The notes below the pieces were generated by a model. That model was not told where the DNA came from, searched no databases, and saw only the letters and a list, made by a program, of their open reading frames with translations. Made by a program: the position numbers and the translations under genes. From Epiperipatus broadwayi (lineage: Eukaryota > Onychophora > Udeonychophora > Euonychophora > Peripatidae): a DNA stretch of 64,000 nt. The stretch lies in the NCBI GenBank assembly GCA_028023455.1, contig JAQFVV010012508.1:615877-679876 (forward strand), given 5' to 3'. Shown here piece after piece: positions 46,966-57,900 of the stretch; the first letter of the stretch is position 1; each line of letters begins with the position of its first letter.

Positions 46966-47484
46966 TACTTGGTCTGCTGCAAACGTATATTTTTATACAT
47001 AAATTCATTAGCAGTTTCATTTATAATTTGAAATATAGAACACAACGTTTTTGTATTTCTCCATTAATTTTTTTCTTTTATTAAAAATTTTATTATAGCA
47101 TTAATAATTGAATTGCTACTATTTTTTAATTCTTACCTTTTTACTTGTTTTCTTTCAATACCAATGGGGGCTTAATGAATGGCACAATAGACAGGCTGAA
47201 GCATAAGCTTCATGATCATGGATGCAGAGAGAAAAGCATGTCAACTGCCCATGTTAAATTGTTTCTTCATGGTTAAGTTTTGATTTTTCTGGCTTGCTTT
47301 ACTTAGTAAAACTGATAAAAATAAAGACTCTCTGATAATCCGAATTTTCCAAATATTTTGTACTTTCTCTGCTTGTTTTATTTAATATGACTTCTAAAAA
47401 GAAAAACTACTTAACTGATAATAAAAACTATTCTCTCTGTCTGATAATCCAAGTTTTTCAACCTATTTATATTCTTTCTGCTTA

Positions 47485-47688
47485 TCAGAATGGATTCTCT
47501 TTACATGATGCCTGCTTCAATTGGTGTTGGTGGTATGTTTTCGTCCACATTCGTGCCATTTCCTCCAGCTCATTGGCTATTCTTTTTGGCAGTAGAAGAT
47601 CGTTTTTAATTATCTGGCTATGTGTTTTAGAATTCCAATTAATTTTAATGTTTCCTTGCCTGGAGCATTTTGCCTTACTAATTATTTC
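47485..47688 (-). CDS. Candidate terminal coding exon, unknown gene
   Basis: On the minus strand a good acceptor (CTTATTTTTTATTTCAG, ending 47689) opens a 67-codon frame ending TGA at 47485-47487. It begins EIISKAKCSRQGNIKINW and includes LLLPKRIANELEEMARMW and a polar C-terminus ending SCKENPF. Composition (charged, one amphipathic Glu/Leu-rich helix) and base content are protein-like and differ from AT-biased chance frames nearby. A polyadenylation signal AATAAA lies about 105 bases past the stop (47377-47382). I do not recognise the family, and no upstream exon was found. The frame is also open for 16 codons before the acceptor, so an unspliced ORF is possible. The plus-strand ORF 47387-47692 is its shadow. 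Confidence 0.45.
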   Translation of the reverse strand, partial: EIISKAKCSRQGNIKINWNSKTHSQIIKNDLLLPKRIANELEEMARMWTKTYHQHQLKQASCKENPF

Positions 47689-47869
47689 CTGAAATAAAAA
47701 ATAAGCATATCTTTTTTCTTTGCTGTCAATTTTCATGATTCCTGTGTTTCTTGAACTTTTAAATTTTCCTTAACCATGATTAAATCTTTTCGTTTCTTTT
47801 GTAAAAACAAATAATGCTAGTCTTTTTAAATGGGGGGGGGGGAGATCTTTTGAATATATACGTGGAACA

Positions 47870-48130
47870 GTATATCTGTTTCAATATATTGTGCTAAATC
47901 AGCATTCATCAGTAGAGCCAGATCATAAACTCCCACACACACATACACACACATATATAATCAGTGCTCGGTTTATACTAAGATAGAAATTCCACAAACT
48001 TTAATGGACAGGCTTTAATCTTGTTACCCCATACAACTATTCAATCATTCATTTTATTAAATAACCAATGCTGAATGCTCAAAACCCTTATTGGATTTAA
48101 TATTGTAGTCATACCCATGTAGACATTACA
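47870..48130 (-). repeat. Repeat family F, single arm
   Basis: Contains GCTAAATCAGCATTCATCAG, AGATCATAAACTCCCACACA, TCAGTGCTCGGTTTATACTA and ACTTTAATGGACAGGCTT, ending at GTCATACCCATGTAGAC. Confidence 0.75.
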
Positions 48131-48134
48131 CTAT

Positions 48135-50015
48135 AAGCAAGTTACATATTGCCTTAGAATTTTATATCCCTTTTTGCATTTCCTCACTTTCTGGCTAGCA
48201 GTCTTCCACAGACTTGAAATTAACAAAATGCATTATATATTAATGGTCTCCTTACATGTTTGCGTTTATACACTTTATACACATATATATAATGAATTTA
48301 ATTTTTTTTTTAATTTTTTGCTGTGACTTTCTATACACATACATAAGCAATATTTACATCTATGCACATGTACACACATTTAAATTCCATTGTGGACATA
48401 TAAAGATATATCTATAGATGTATACATATTTATACATACAGTGAAGCCATGAACTATGCTATTATAATATACATGACTTTAGTTAAATGCTATTCAAAAA
48501 AAGAAATATACCTGGGTCTCATTTTATGCGGATTATTTTAATGCAATTTTGAAGTTATGCGATTCATGTTTCTTCTTAATATTTTTTATATTTCACTATA
48601 TTTATTAGATACCAAGAAATTTAAATTATTAATAACTTATTTTCACTTGAAATACTTTTTTTTTCAAAAATATAACATTGTATTAGCAGCTAATGTGAAT
48701 ATGGCCTGAAGCTGTATTTAGAAACTTAGCTTCTATGTAAATAATTAACTTATACTAATTAGTAAATAATAATAATAGATTTATACTTACATATAAAAAT
48801 ATCGCAATATTCAAAAAATTTAAACTTTTAAAACTTATTTTGTTATATATAACAGAAATAAATAATCTTTTAGATTTTTAAAATAAAAAATGAAGATTTT
48901 ATAAACTGAAAATAATCTTACTAATGATAATGTATAGTTTTTTTGTTTTGATTTGAAACTCATTTTTTAATATAGAAACAGAAAACCATTAACACAGCAC
49001 AAAACTGAAATTGCGCTAGTTGTACATCACATCACGAATAAAAATAAAGTGGCTAACAGGTTTCTCTGGGCATAATTGCTGATAGATTCTTGACTTCATT
49101 TAAGGAAAAGCTACAATACATCATATCACATCGAGTCTGATTTCTTACTAGTTTACAAACTAACGTAGTGGTAATGATTAAAATATGTATGAAAAATGTA
49201 AAATTAAATACTGTAATTAATAAAAAAGTAAAAAAAGTTTGTCTTGTATTAATTTTTTTCAAATATTTGAAATTTTTTATTAGTCATACTTTAATTGCTT
49301 ATTTTTTTAATGTGAATTTTAAAGTAATTCTTCCTTGTTGCTTTGCTTTTATGTGAATTCTGAAAATTACAGCACCTATCACCCAGTTTTCAAGGTAAAT
49401 TAAGTCTATTTTTGTGCGATTTTTTTTAATGTGGGTTTTCTGTGGAACCCTATCTACTGCATAAAATGAGACCCAGGTGTATAAAAAACAAAAAAATCCA
49501 TTGAAATTCATAAATTTAATACATTTTACAATACACAAACAGCCATTTTTCATGTCTCTGCATTATGCACAATTATGTGTAAAAACAATAAACTAAAATT
49601 TGTAAATAAATTTTACAATATACCAGCAGTTATTTTTTTGTTTCATAAATCTTTGAAAGTTTTACAAAATGTAAGAATGTACTTAAAGTTGATACTGATT
49701 TAAAAACACCAAAACAATTAGAAAGATCATAATTTCTTGGTAAAAAGATTACTATTATGTTTCTATAGGATAAAAAAGTTGCTAAAAAAGAATATAGTCC
49801 AGAGGTACTTAATTGCAAATTTGGATATTTTATTTAAAAAATAAAAATTTACTACAGTAAGTTTTTTTCTTACTTTTATTTTTTCATTAAATGAATGAGG
49901 GAACACACACTCAATAAAATATATGTAAATGTGTTTCCTCAATTTATTATTAATAACTATTATTATGTAATGTTTACCTGAAGATTTGTAGTGATGGCAT
50001 TTAAGTGGTATCATC
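48135..50015. other. AT-rich DNA without recognised features
   Basis: TA/CA microsatellite-like stretches near 48270-48470. ACCTGGGTCTCATTTTATGC (48510) recurs inverted at about 49458-49477, so 48510-49480 may be a very large, decayed foldback. ORFs here are low-complexity. Confidence 0.35.
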
Positions 50016-50017
50016 TA

Positions 50018-50650
50018 ATACAATAAAGCCAATTACTCAAGGCTTTAATAGATTTATAACTGTAGATGATAACAATCAACTCTTAAGCTATCTACAATCT
50101 CAATCTGTAGTCAAGGCAACCACCTTTAAAAATGAAGATGGTCCCACCTTTATCTATAGTCTTATATATTTATATAGACACTAAAGATTGCAATTTGACC
50201 AAGGAGTGTGCAATTAATATTGCAAAAAAGTTTAAACAAACCTCATCAACCAGGCAAACATAACCTGTATTTAACCTTTATTGCTAAAAGAGGTTGCCTT
50301 GACTACAGGTTGAGATTGTTGATAGTTTAAGGATTAATTGTTATCATCTACAGTTATACAGCTATTAAAGCCTTGAGTAATTGGCTTTATTATGTTAATA
50401 AATATATACTTTATATAAAATTTGAAAGCTATAAATGACTATTTATTAGTCTGTTTTAACAACAGGTTATATTTTCCTGATTAATAAGATTTGTTTAAAC
50501 TTCTTTGCATTATTAAACTCACACTTTTGTCAAGTTGCAATCTTTAGCATCTACATAAATATATAAGACCATAGGTAAAGGTGGTATCATCTTCATTGTT
50601 ACAGGGGGTTGCCTTGACTACAGGTTAAGATTGTTGATAGATTAGAAGAG
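50018..50650. mobile_element. Complex foldback, AAGGCAACC family
   Basis: Arms 50018-50130 and 50285-50395 mirror each other (AAAGCCAATTACTCAAGGCT, TGTAGATGATAACAAT, ATCTCAATCTGTAGTCAAGG). A further mirrored piece of the interior (about 50085-50250) lies at 50490-50645 (GTTGCCTTGACTACAGG, AGTTGCAATCTTTAGCATCT). The small relative is at 6553-6735. Confidence 0.75.
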
Positions 50651-50679
50651 GTTAATTATTTCTAATATTACATATTGAT

Positions 50680-51100
50680 TGTCTTTAAAAAATAACTTTA
50701 TTTAAATTTTCAATTACATGTAAATATGAATAATAGCACCAGATTAGTATATGCAAAACATTTTGAATGGTATTAGTCTCCTGTCTTCTTCAGATATTGC
50801 TGTCCTGACCAGTGACAGTACTAGCATGGGATTAGAACCTGGACTTTTAGATTCTTGAATACTGAACTTTAAGATAAAGCTCTAACCATCTGAGCCATAC
50901 TGCCAAAGGTTACAGTCAGTAGAAATTTTATATACTTATCTACGAGGTTCTTTCTGATTTCTCTGCTTTTTCCTAAGAACAAAGTGGTTTCCAGACATTA
51001 GTCTGACTTATGGGAATTATTGAAAATTTAAATAAAGTTAAATGTCTCTAAAGATGTTCAATATTTAATGTTAAATGATAGAAATAGTCCAACATATAAA
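50680..51100. mobile_element. SINE family J with the best tRNA head, plus inverted tail
   Basis: The minus-strand copy (50680-50915) has head GGCTCAGATGGTTAGAGC (A box), TCCAGGTTCTAATCCC (B box), then GTCACTGGTCAGGACAGCAA and the tail ATTTAAATAAAGTTA. A plus-strand tail piece follows at about 51015-51100 (TTAAATAAAGTTAAATGTCT, GAAATAGTCCAACATATAA). This is the clearest proof that family J is tRNA-derived. Confidence 0.8.
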
Positions 51101-51214
51101 AACAATTATTATTATTTTTAAAATTTTATTTATATTATAATCTTAATTTATATATGCATACTATATATTCCTGGTATTATTTCTGGGAGTATCCATGCAA
51201 TAAAAATATAATAA

Positions 51215-51935
51215 CTAAATAGCTGACGTTTCGATACCCTAACAAGTATTTACCAGAATAGCCAACACTCAAATAGTTTATAAAATAAATTTGTTAAAAG
51301 TATTTTATTTAATAGTAATAGTTGTAATGATGTAAAGGTTAAAGAATAATAATGATTTTATTTCTTTGCCATTTAAATTGTTTTCTTATAAAATTGTATG
51401 TAGAAATAGTAATTTGTTTGGCAATAAAAAAATTGCTTGGAAAAGGGGTGTTACATTGAGTAATTTATTAAATAATACAAAAGAAATTTTTGATAGAAAG
51501 ACTATTCTTGGGGTAGTGTATATGACTCCTTATTTTTGTAAAAAGGTATATATAGGTCAAAGTAGTATGAGCTTAAATTAAAAATAAAGGTACATAAAAG
51601 TAGAGTTACAAATAAATATCCTAGTTCTGCTTTGTATATCCATGAAAAAAATACAGGCCACACTATTAATTTTGATTAAATAAAAACAATTAAATAATCT
51701 TTATTATTAAAAATTTATGATTCTGAAATAATTTATTTAAAGGTTCTTTTAGTATTAAGGGTTTGAGATATAAGTGGAATTGTGGGTAATGTTTAGTATG
51801 AATATACTGTTATCTTGTAGACCTTTACACTTGAGAAGTCTGCTTATAGCAGTGAAACCATTGGTAGTAATTTAGAGTTTATTTTCTTGGCTAGTCTAGT
51901 TTAGTTGTGAATTTGGGATAATTTTATTTATTGAC
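51215..51935 (+). pseudogene. PLE fragment: GIY-YIG part between inverted ends
   Basis: Starts with a minus-strand 3' end (rc: TATCGAAACGTCAGCTATTT, 51219-51238). The plus-strand frame 51366-51581 follows, containing the GIY-YIG part GVVYMTPYFCKKVYIGQSS and, after a stop, remnants like ALYIHEKNTGHTINFD. Its end region 51745-51935 carries TTGAGAAGTCTGC...GCAGTGAAACCATTGG (51831-51862), like the repeat at 11.9-12.4 kb. Whether both ends belong to one element or two is unclear. No RT. Confidence 0.65.
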
Positions 51936-51968
51936 TATTTTAGCTTTATAATTTTAATGTTTATATAT

Positions 51969-53060
51969 ATAAAAGACATATTTTGCGGGTTCATCCATGT
52001 TAAAATATTTTAAATATTGATATACCGACATTTCTTACATTTAAATAATATGCATCGTCATATTAAATTTACAATGGAGACAGAGTCTGATGGAAAACTC
52101 CATTTTCTTGATGTTCTAGTCACCAGAACACCAAATAGTTTATCTTTTCGATTTACAGAAAGAATACACACACGGACAGATATTTACATTTTCATCATCA
52201 CCCAACTCAGATAGTTTCTGTAGCCAATACTCTTTTAAATAGAACAATTAACCTTTCAGATAAGTCACATCTGAAAGACGAAATAAATCATATTAATAGT
52301 GTTTTATTAGCAAATAGTTATAATTATAAATTTATTAAAAAAGCCTTATTTCAAGCCCAAAATGGACAAAATAGGAAACAAAAAGATGATAAATCAGCTA
52401 TTAGGATTTGTGTTCCATATGTAAAAGGAACTACAGACAGTATTTTACATATATTAAAATGCTATAATATAGATACAACATTTTCTATTCATCAAAAGAT
52501 CAGCAATAAAAATAACCAAGCCTAAGGATTCAATCCCTCTTGAATCTCATGGTGTTTATCAAATCTCATGCGAAAATTGTAAAGCTTCTTACATAGATAT
52601 GAGTAATCATCACATCAGTGTTAGGAGAGATGAGCATGCTAATGCAGTTAAACAACCCTCATCATCATCAGCACTCTCACTCCATACTATAGATTCGGGT
52701 CATAAAATTGATTTTTCTAGTACCAGGATCATATCCAGATGTGATAATCTCTACCAGTGCAAAATTAGAGAAGCCATTGAGATACTTAAAAGACCAGATT
52801 GTATCAATAAGAGAGATGATACATGCAAACTTCCTCCTATTTGGAAAGATTTTTTTAAAAAACATTCTTAATTTAACATTTTTGCTATTGGTGGAACTTT
52901 AACATTTGTTTTTTCAAATCAGTGATTGTAGCACCTCTACAACCATCTTTCTAGCTTTTATCACCCAGTAGATGACTTGTGTGATCAAGTTGAAATGTCG
53001 GTATATCAATATTTAAAATATTTTAACATGGATGAACCCACAAAATATGTCTTTTATATA
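51969..53060 (+). pseudogene. PLE copy C: linker + GIY-YIG, with terminal inverted repeat
   Basis: Very close to copy B (42.2-43.2 kb). A minus-strand 3' end of about 64 bases (51969-52033; GCGGGTTCATCCATGTTAAA) abuts a plus-strand body from the codons for FLHLNNMH onward. The frame 52017-52214 covers PFLDVL-type sequence (H for P). The frame is then broken, with a one-base insertion near 52509, and 52599-52871 covers the part after YIG. The YIG glycine reads D (SYIDMSNHHISVRRDEH), predicted to inactivate the endonuclease. The 3' hairpin is degraded (GAAATGTCG). Ends near 53060. Confidence 0.8.
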
Positions 53061-53243
53061 TGCAACCCATGAAAATCTTCATATCAACATATATATATAT
53101 ATACATGATAGAAGAATTTTTGTATATGTAGAGAAGGATTTAAATGTTTGTGCATATAGATACTTGTAGATAAATGTGTATTTATGTATATATAGATAGC
53201 TACATTGATGGCCAAAAAAGTAATAATTATATAAATTTTTAAT

Positions 53244-53702
53244 AAGAGTGCCAAACTTTCCATACAGTAACACTACTCAATTTAAGCCCTAGTAAATAAT
53301 GGATGCAGGAAGGTTTGTGCATAAAATCCCTATCTAGTGCCTACTCATCCAATATCCCCAGACTAGTTTCTAGCTTGTGGATTTTATTAGTGATGAACCT
53401 TGGATTTGAGAGCACTGCACCTAGATTTTAGGATCTAATGTAATCTTTTACCTATTTGGTTATCTATAAAGTTAGGAGCCAAAGATGAAAACACCATAAT
53501 GCTTCCAATACAAGCTTATTCCCTTGTATACTAATCTAGACCTGAACTCAATTCAGCATCCGTACATTTTGGTGTCTTTGGTCAGCATTATCCTATGGGC
53601 AGAATAGGTATAAAACCATCAAAACATCACATAATCAGAATTTTATTGATTATTAAGGTTTGCACTTGGTGGCACTACTGTATGGAGAGTTTGGTACTCT
53701 TA
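53244..53702. mobile_element. Family I element with terminal inverted repeats, full copy
   Basis: Ends AAGAGTGCCAAACTTTCCAT and its mirror ATGGAGAGTTTGGTACTCTT, about 45 bases each. The interior has CCCTATCTAGTGCCTACTCA, a degenerate minus-strand hammerhead (53351-53396: CTAATAA, GAAAC, TA, GTC, TGGGG) and CTTTGGTCAGCA. No ORF of its own. Confidence 0.75.
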
Positions 53703-54885
53703 CTAACAGCATGCATAAGCATATGAAATGGTGATCCTGTGATAAATAAATTTTAATTTGTACATATGTTTTGCATGTTATATATGTATGTAAGACATTA
53801 ATATAGAATAAATCTGTGCATGCATGCATATGTGTTGACATATATAGATTTTTTTTAAAAACTGCTAGATATTCAAGCTACAATGAAAAACAATAATAAA
53901 ACGATATTGCAAAAATTAAAGATTGCAAAAAATGAATACAATATTTAATTACATGCAAAAGCGATGTAGAAAAGAGTAAAGGTATGAAGGACAATGTAAA
54001 TTATCAAAGTAAATATTTATAGTTTTGCAAATAAAATATTGAATCAGATTTCTTTAATCTACATAAATTTGCAATTATCAAACAACTGAATAAAATCATC
54101 AGTTCACAGTCACAGAAAGCCCATTCCTGGTTTAAGTTATGGAAAGAAAAACACCAATATCTAAAGAAGCTTTTTTCAATCTACCAAGCTTGCATTTAAA
54201 AGTCTTATATATGATAATGGCAATGTCATTAGCAGCAAAAATACCTGGTTTTAGAGGAATTATTACAATGACCAAACTTATTTAAAAATGACTCGGTCTT
54301 TCACCTAGATCTTGTAAAATTTTGAATTCTCTCTGCTTTCCTTATCTAGCATCATCCAAAGTTTTAAAACTTATCAGTAATTTCTATATTTTTGGAAGAC
54401 AAATATCAATTATAAAAAGCACTATTAGTTTTGTTTCAATTTGCAATATATGGCTTTTAATATCTTAGGAGATAGATTCCTTTGGCAGCCATTATTATAA
54501 ATGTATAACTTCATCTTTCTTATTGCATTGGAAAAGTAATAAAGAACTAAAATAATATTAATATTATTATAAAATTATTCAATTTATCATAGCAAGAATA
54601 AATTGTTCAAGATATTCAGTATATCAACTCCAGTTAGCTTTCCTTAAATTTCTTCTTGGAACAAAATCTCGAAAAAAGATATTTAATGATACTTACGTAT
54701 TAGTCCTGCACTGATGAAAGTCAGCCAGCATTAAATAAATGTGTATATAAATACTGAATTAAAGACATTTAAAGTCTTCTAAAAAAGTAAATCAATTAAT
54801 TTTGTAAGTGAATATTAGATAATATTTTGATGAGGAGAAAGTAGTTTGTTTCATTTCCACTCACAAAAAATGCAAATATATTTGT
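53703..54885. other. AT-rich DNA, no feature
   Basis: No repeat partners or exon-like segments recognised. Confidence 0.4.
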
Positions 54886-54889
54886 TTCA

Positions 54890-55345
54890 TTTCCACTAAT
54901 TGAAGGCAGCCATTTTTCAAAATAATGTTTAAACATTTATTTTTAGCGCTGTTTCTAATTGTAATAAATTTAATCAGCCATTTAAGCTATTGTACTGATT
55001 AAATTTATTACAATTAGAAACAGCGCTAAAAATAAATGTTTATTTACATATGTTTAAAGTTTCATTTATGAGTGACATCTAGTAAATTCTAGATAATTTT
55101 GTCAGCGTCATTCATTCAGATATCGTAAACAGTGGTTTAAAGTGAGTAGTCTATCCTCACACTTTCACTTACAGTACTTAAGATTTGCCCATATATAAGC
55201 ATTTGGGTTGGATTGAATAAGTGGATTCATTTTATTCTTTCCTAAATTCTATATCTTGTCTTGTAAGCGGAAGTATTCATTTATTATTATTTAACACTCG
55301 TGAAAAACCGCACAATAGCTTAAATGGCTGATTAAATTTATTACA
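54890..55345. mobile_element. Foldback family C, copy 2
   Basis: A near-perfect inner palindrome TTAATCAGCCATTTAAGC / GATTAAATTTATTACAAT near 54955-55030, then AGTAAATTCTAGATAATTTT, CTTAAGATTTGCCCATATAT and GATTGAATAAGTGGATTC as in 57.9-58.4 kb, ending with another copy of the AATAGCTTAAATGGCTGATT end near 55310-55345. Confidence 0.7.
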
Positions 55346-55461
55346 AAATAATGTTTATAAGTTTATTTGGTGGAAGACAATTTCTCACAAAATGTAAATG
55401 TGTGTTTGTAAACATTTTTTTCATTTCCAAATGTTATAATAAATTTGTTTCCCCAGTTTTT

Positions 55462-56016
55462 CATAATTAATACAATACGCTTCAATGTATAAAGGCAAAA
55501 TTACTAAATTCCAAATCTTAATATTGACAAAGCACTTTCAGAGTCCATTTACTCCATATTCATAGCCTTAATATGTATTAAACTCCTTGTATGCAAATTT
55601 ATGCAAAACAAATCAGACCATCCATTTTTTTGAAGTTGCAAAACACATGTTTTTTCTATTTATAACATTTATGTCACTAGCAATGAAGTAAGCCTCCTTG
55701 ACTTTCCTTTTGGCATGTATTTGAATCATCCAGGGCTGAGATAGTTTTGACTGAAAGAAATGATGCCAAAAGGAAAATTAAGGAGGCTTACTTCATTGCT
55801 AGTGATATAAATGCTATAAATAGAAAAGACATGTTTTGCAATTTCAAAAAAAATGGATGTCTGATTTGTTTTGCATAAATTTGCATACAATGAGTTTAAT
55901 ACATATTAAGGCTATGAATATAGAGTAAACAGACTCTGAAAGCACTTAGCCAATATTAAGATTTAGAGTTTAGTAATTTTGCTTTTATTTGTTGAAGTGT
56001 ATTATATTAATTATAA
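55462..56016. mobile_element. Foldback element K, arms about 255 bp
   Basis: Arms 55462-55718 and 55757-56016 are about 90% identical in inverse orientation. Landmarks: TACAATACGCTTCAATGT, AAGCACTTTCAGAGTCC, TTTGCATACAATGAGTTTAA, TAGCAATGAAGTAAGCCTCC. The loop is about 40 bases. No coding sequence. A relative of 16665-17392. Confidence 0.85.
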
Positions 56017-56664
56017 ATAATGTTATAGGTCATTATTTTTCCAAATAAATCTTTAATAAATCTATTAAGTTTGTCACCAAATTCCATGTAGACATTACTT
56101 TCTGAGATCAGTAAATTGCAAAGCTATTGACAGACTAATACATATGTGGCAGTCAATACAGGACTAATATGTAAAATCTCTTTTAACTATAAGAATATAA
56201 AATTCTAAAAGAAATTAGTACTTGTTTATATTAGCTACAGGTGAAATGATCTAATAACAGTAGATTAGATATTGATGTTGAACCATTGTTTGCCAAAACA
56301 AATCTCTGATTCTCATTTTCCAGACTAGAAAGTTCCTCCTTGTTTAGCATTTCAAAGTACATGCATGCCATTTACACTATTTGATCCACATGTGGATATC
56401 TCCAAAGTTTATTACGAAGATAAAAAATCTTCTATAAATAGATCTGAATGAGAAAAGTAGGCTAGTTTGTATTTAGAGATTTGTAAATATTGCATACTAA
56501 TTATATATCCAAATAGTAATTACATCATCATTAGAACTATCATCAATAAAAGTTGTTTGCAGTACAATATGATATGAATCAGAGGCCATAACATGTTCAG
56601 AATGCATTTCTATCAAGAATTAATGTCAATCTAGAAATTTTTGAAATATGCACATTAAAAGAAT

Positions 56665-56775
56665 GAATCATCAAGAATTGGTGGTTGAGAGGTCAGTGAC
56701 AGCTGCTTTGCAGGCAGTTGTTCCAGGTTGGCAGGTTCGCTTCCCGGCTGATGCTATAACACATGGGGGGAAAAA
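56665..56775 (+). mobile_element. tRNA-derived SINE, family S, copy 4
   Basis: GAATTGGTGGTTGAGAGGTC (A box), GCTGCTTTGCAGGCAGTTGT, GGCAGGTTCGCTTCCC (B box), then ATAACACATGGGGGGAAAAA. The open frame 56648-56983 starts in it; what follows (56776-56983) is unusual for this region in being GC-richer and open, but has no recognised similarity. Confidence 0.8.
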
Positions 56776-57379
56776 GAATAATAAATCTACTGAGGTGCAA
56801 TTACATCAATGTTGTGTCGAAGTCAATAAATTGAGGAAGAATTTGGAATCCTACGAATTGCCTGCCTGTCACTTTGCAAAACACCATTACAAAAGCTACG
56901 GAAATCTGTTATCTCAGGATAACACTGCAAAATTTGCAGTTAATAAATTTCCTTTTAAATACTTTAAAAATCATTGTAAATAATTTAATTTTTTGACATA
57001 TTCTATTTTGATGCACCCTCATTTATTAAGTTGGAATAATTTTATTATATTTCTATATAATATTAATATCATCTATGGTCTTTATTACTTTTTACAATGT
57101 TTTTTTACAACCCACTATTGACAGTTTCAATTGCCCCAGCAATCTTCTTCAGAACTATAGGAAACACAATACAAATACTTGAATGCAAATATAATTACTC
57201 TTTCTTATTACATTGCCAAATGTATACATATAATATTAACTCATCCATGCACTTTATTACTATAAAAGAGGATGGTAAATAAAGGATTGTGTAACAGTAG
57301 TAAAGTGCATGGATGATTTAGTATTATATGGAAAGCAAATATACATTGAACATATAATTTTACATATATATATACACAT

Positions 57380-57485
57380 ATTGAAACAATAAGATTTGCT
57401 TTGCAGGTCTTAGTTTCACCTTTCCTCATGCCTTACAACCCTCATACCCTAGTTTGAACCCCAATCTATCGTAGTGTTGTGTACT
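57380..57485 (-). mobile_element. SINE-like family H, copy 2
   Basis: Shares TGAAACAATAAGATTTGC and GTTTCACCTTTCCTCATGC-type sequence with 19610-19700. TTTGAACCCCAATCTATC may be a displaced B box. Tentative. Confidence 0.3.
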
Positions 57486-57529
57486 TCGCGTATGTGCCGA
57501 AATCCAGTTTAATTTAGATAGCAAATGTA

Positions 57530-57900
57530 GGTAATATTTACTAAGGCTGTAACCTCAAGAATATGCGTGTAAAAATGCGATATTAGGGACCTCTACAGGT
57601 CTTAACCACAAGTTTACGCTTTGGAAGAAAAGAGGGGAACCCTTCTTTACTTCAACCTACTTTCTATTTAAATAGGTAAAGCTGAAGCGGTTAGATCTGA
57701 GAGCGTGAAGCTATTCAATACTTCACTGATTAAGTCCACATTTCTTATTACACATTAATACTTCGCGAAATCTTTCGATTTACAATGGAAAGATCTTATA
57801 GTTAGAAATCTATTACGATAATTTAAAGTTGTAATTATAAATTTATTTAACCGCACATTGACTACATAAGTAATATTTACTAAGGCTGTATAAGCATTTA
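57530..57900. mobile_element. Foldback family D fragment
   Basis: Contains TTACTAAGGCTGTAACCTCA, GCGATATTAGGGACCTCTAC, GAGAGCGTGAAGCTATTCAA and GAAAGATCTTATAGTTAGAA, ending GTAATATTTACTAAGGCTGT. It abuts family C at 57890. Confidence 0.7.

Noticed and set aside
56648-56983. 111-residue ORF as a gene
   Set aside because: Its first 40 codons are a tRNA-derived SINE head, so the start and frame are fortuitous; only the downstream part was kept as an observation.
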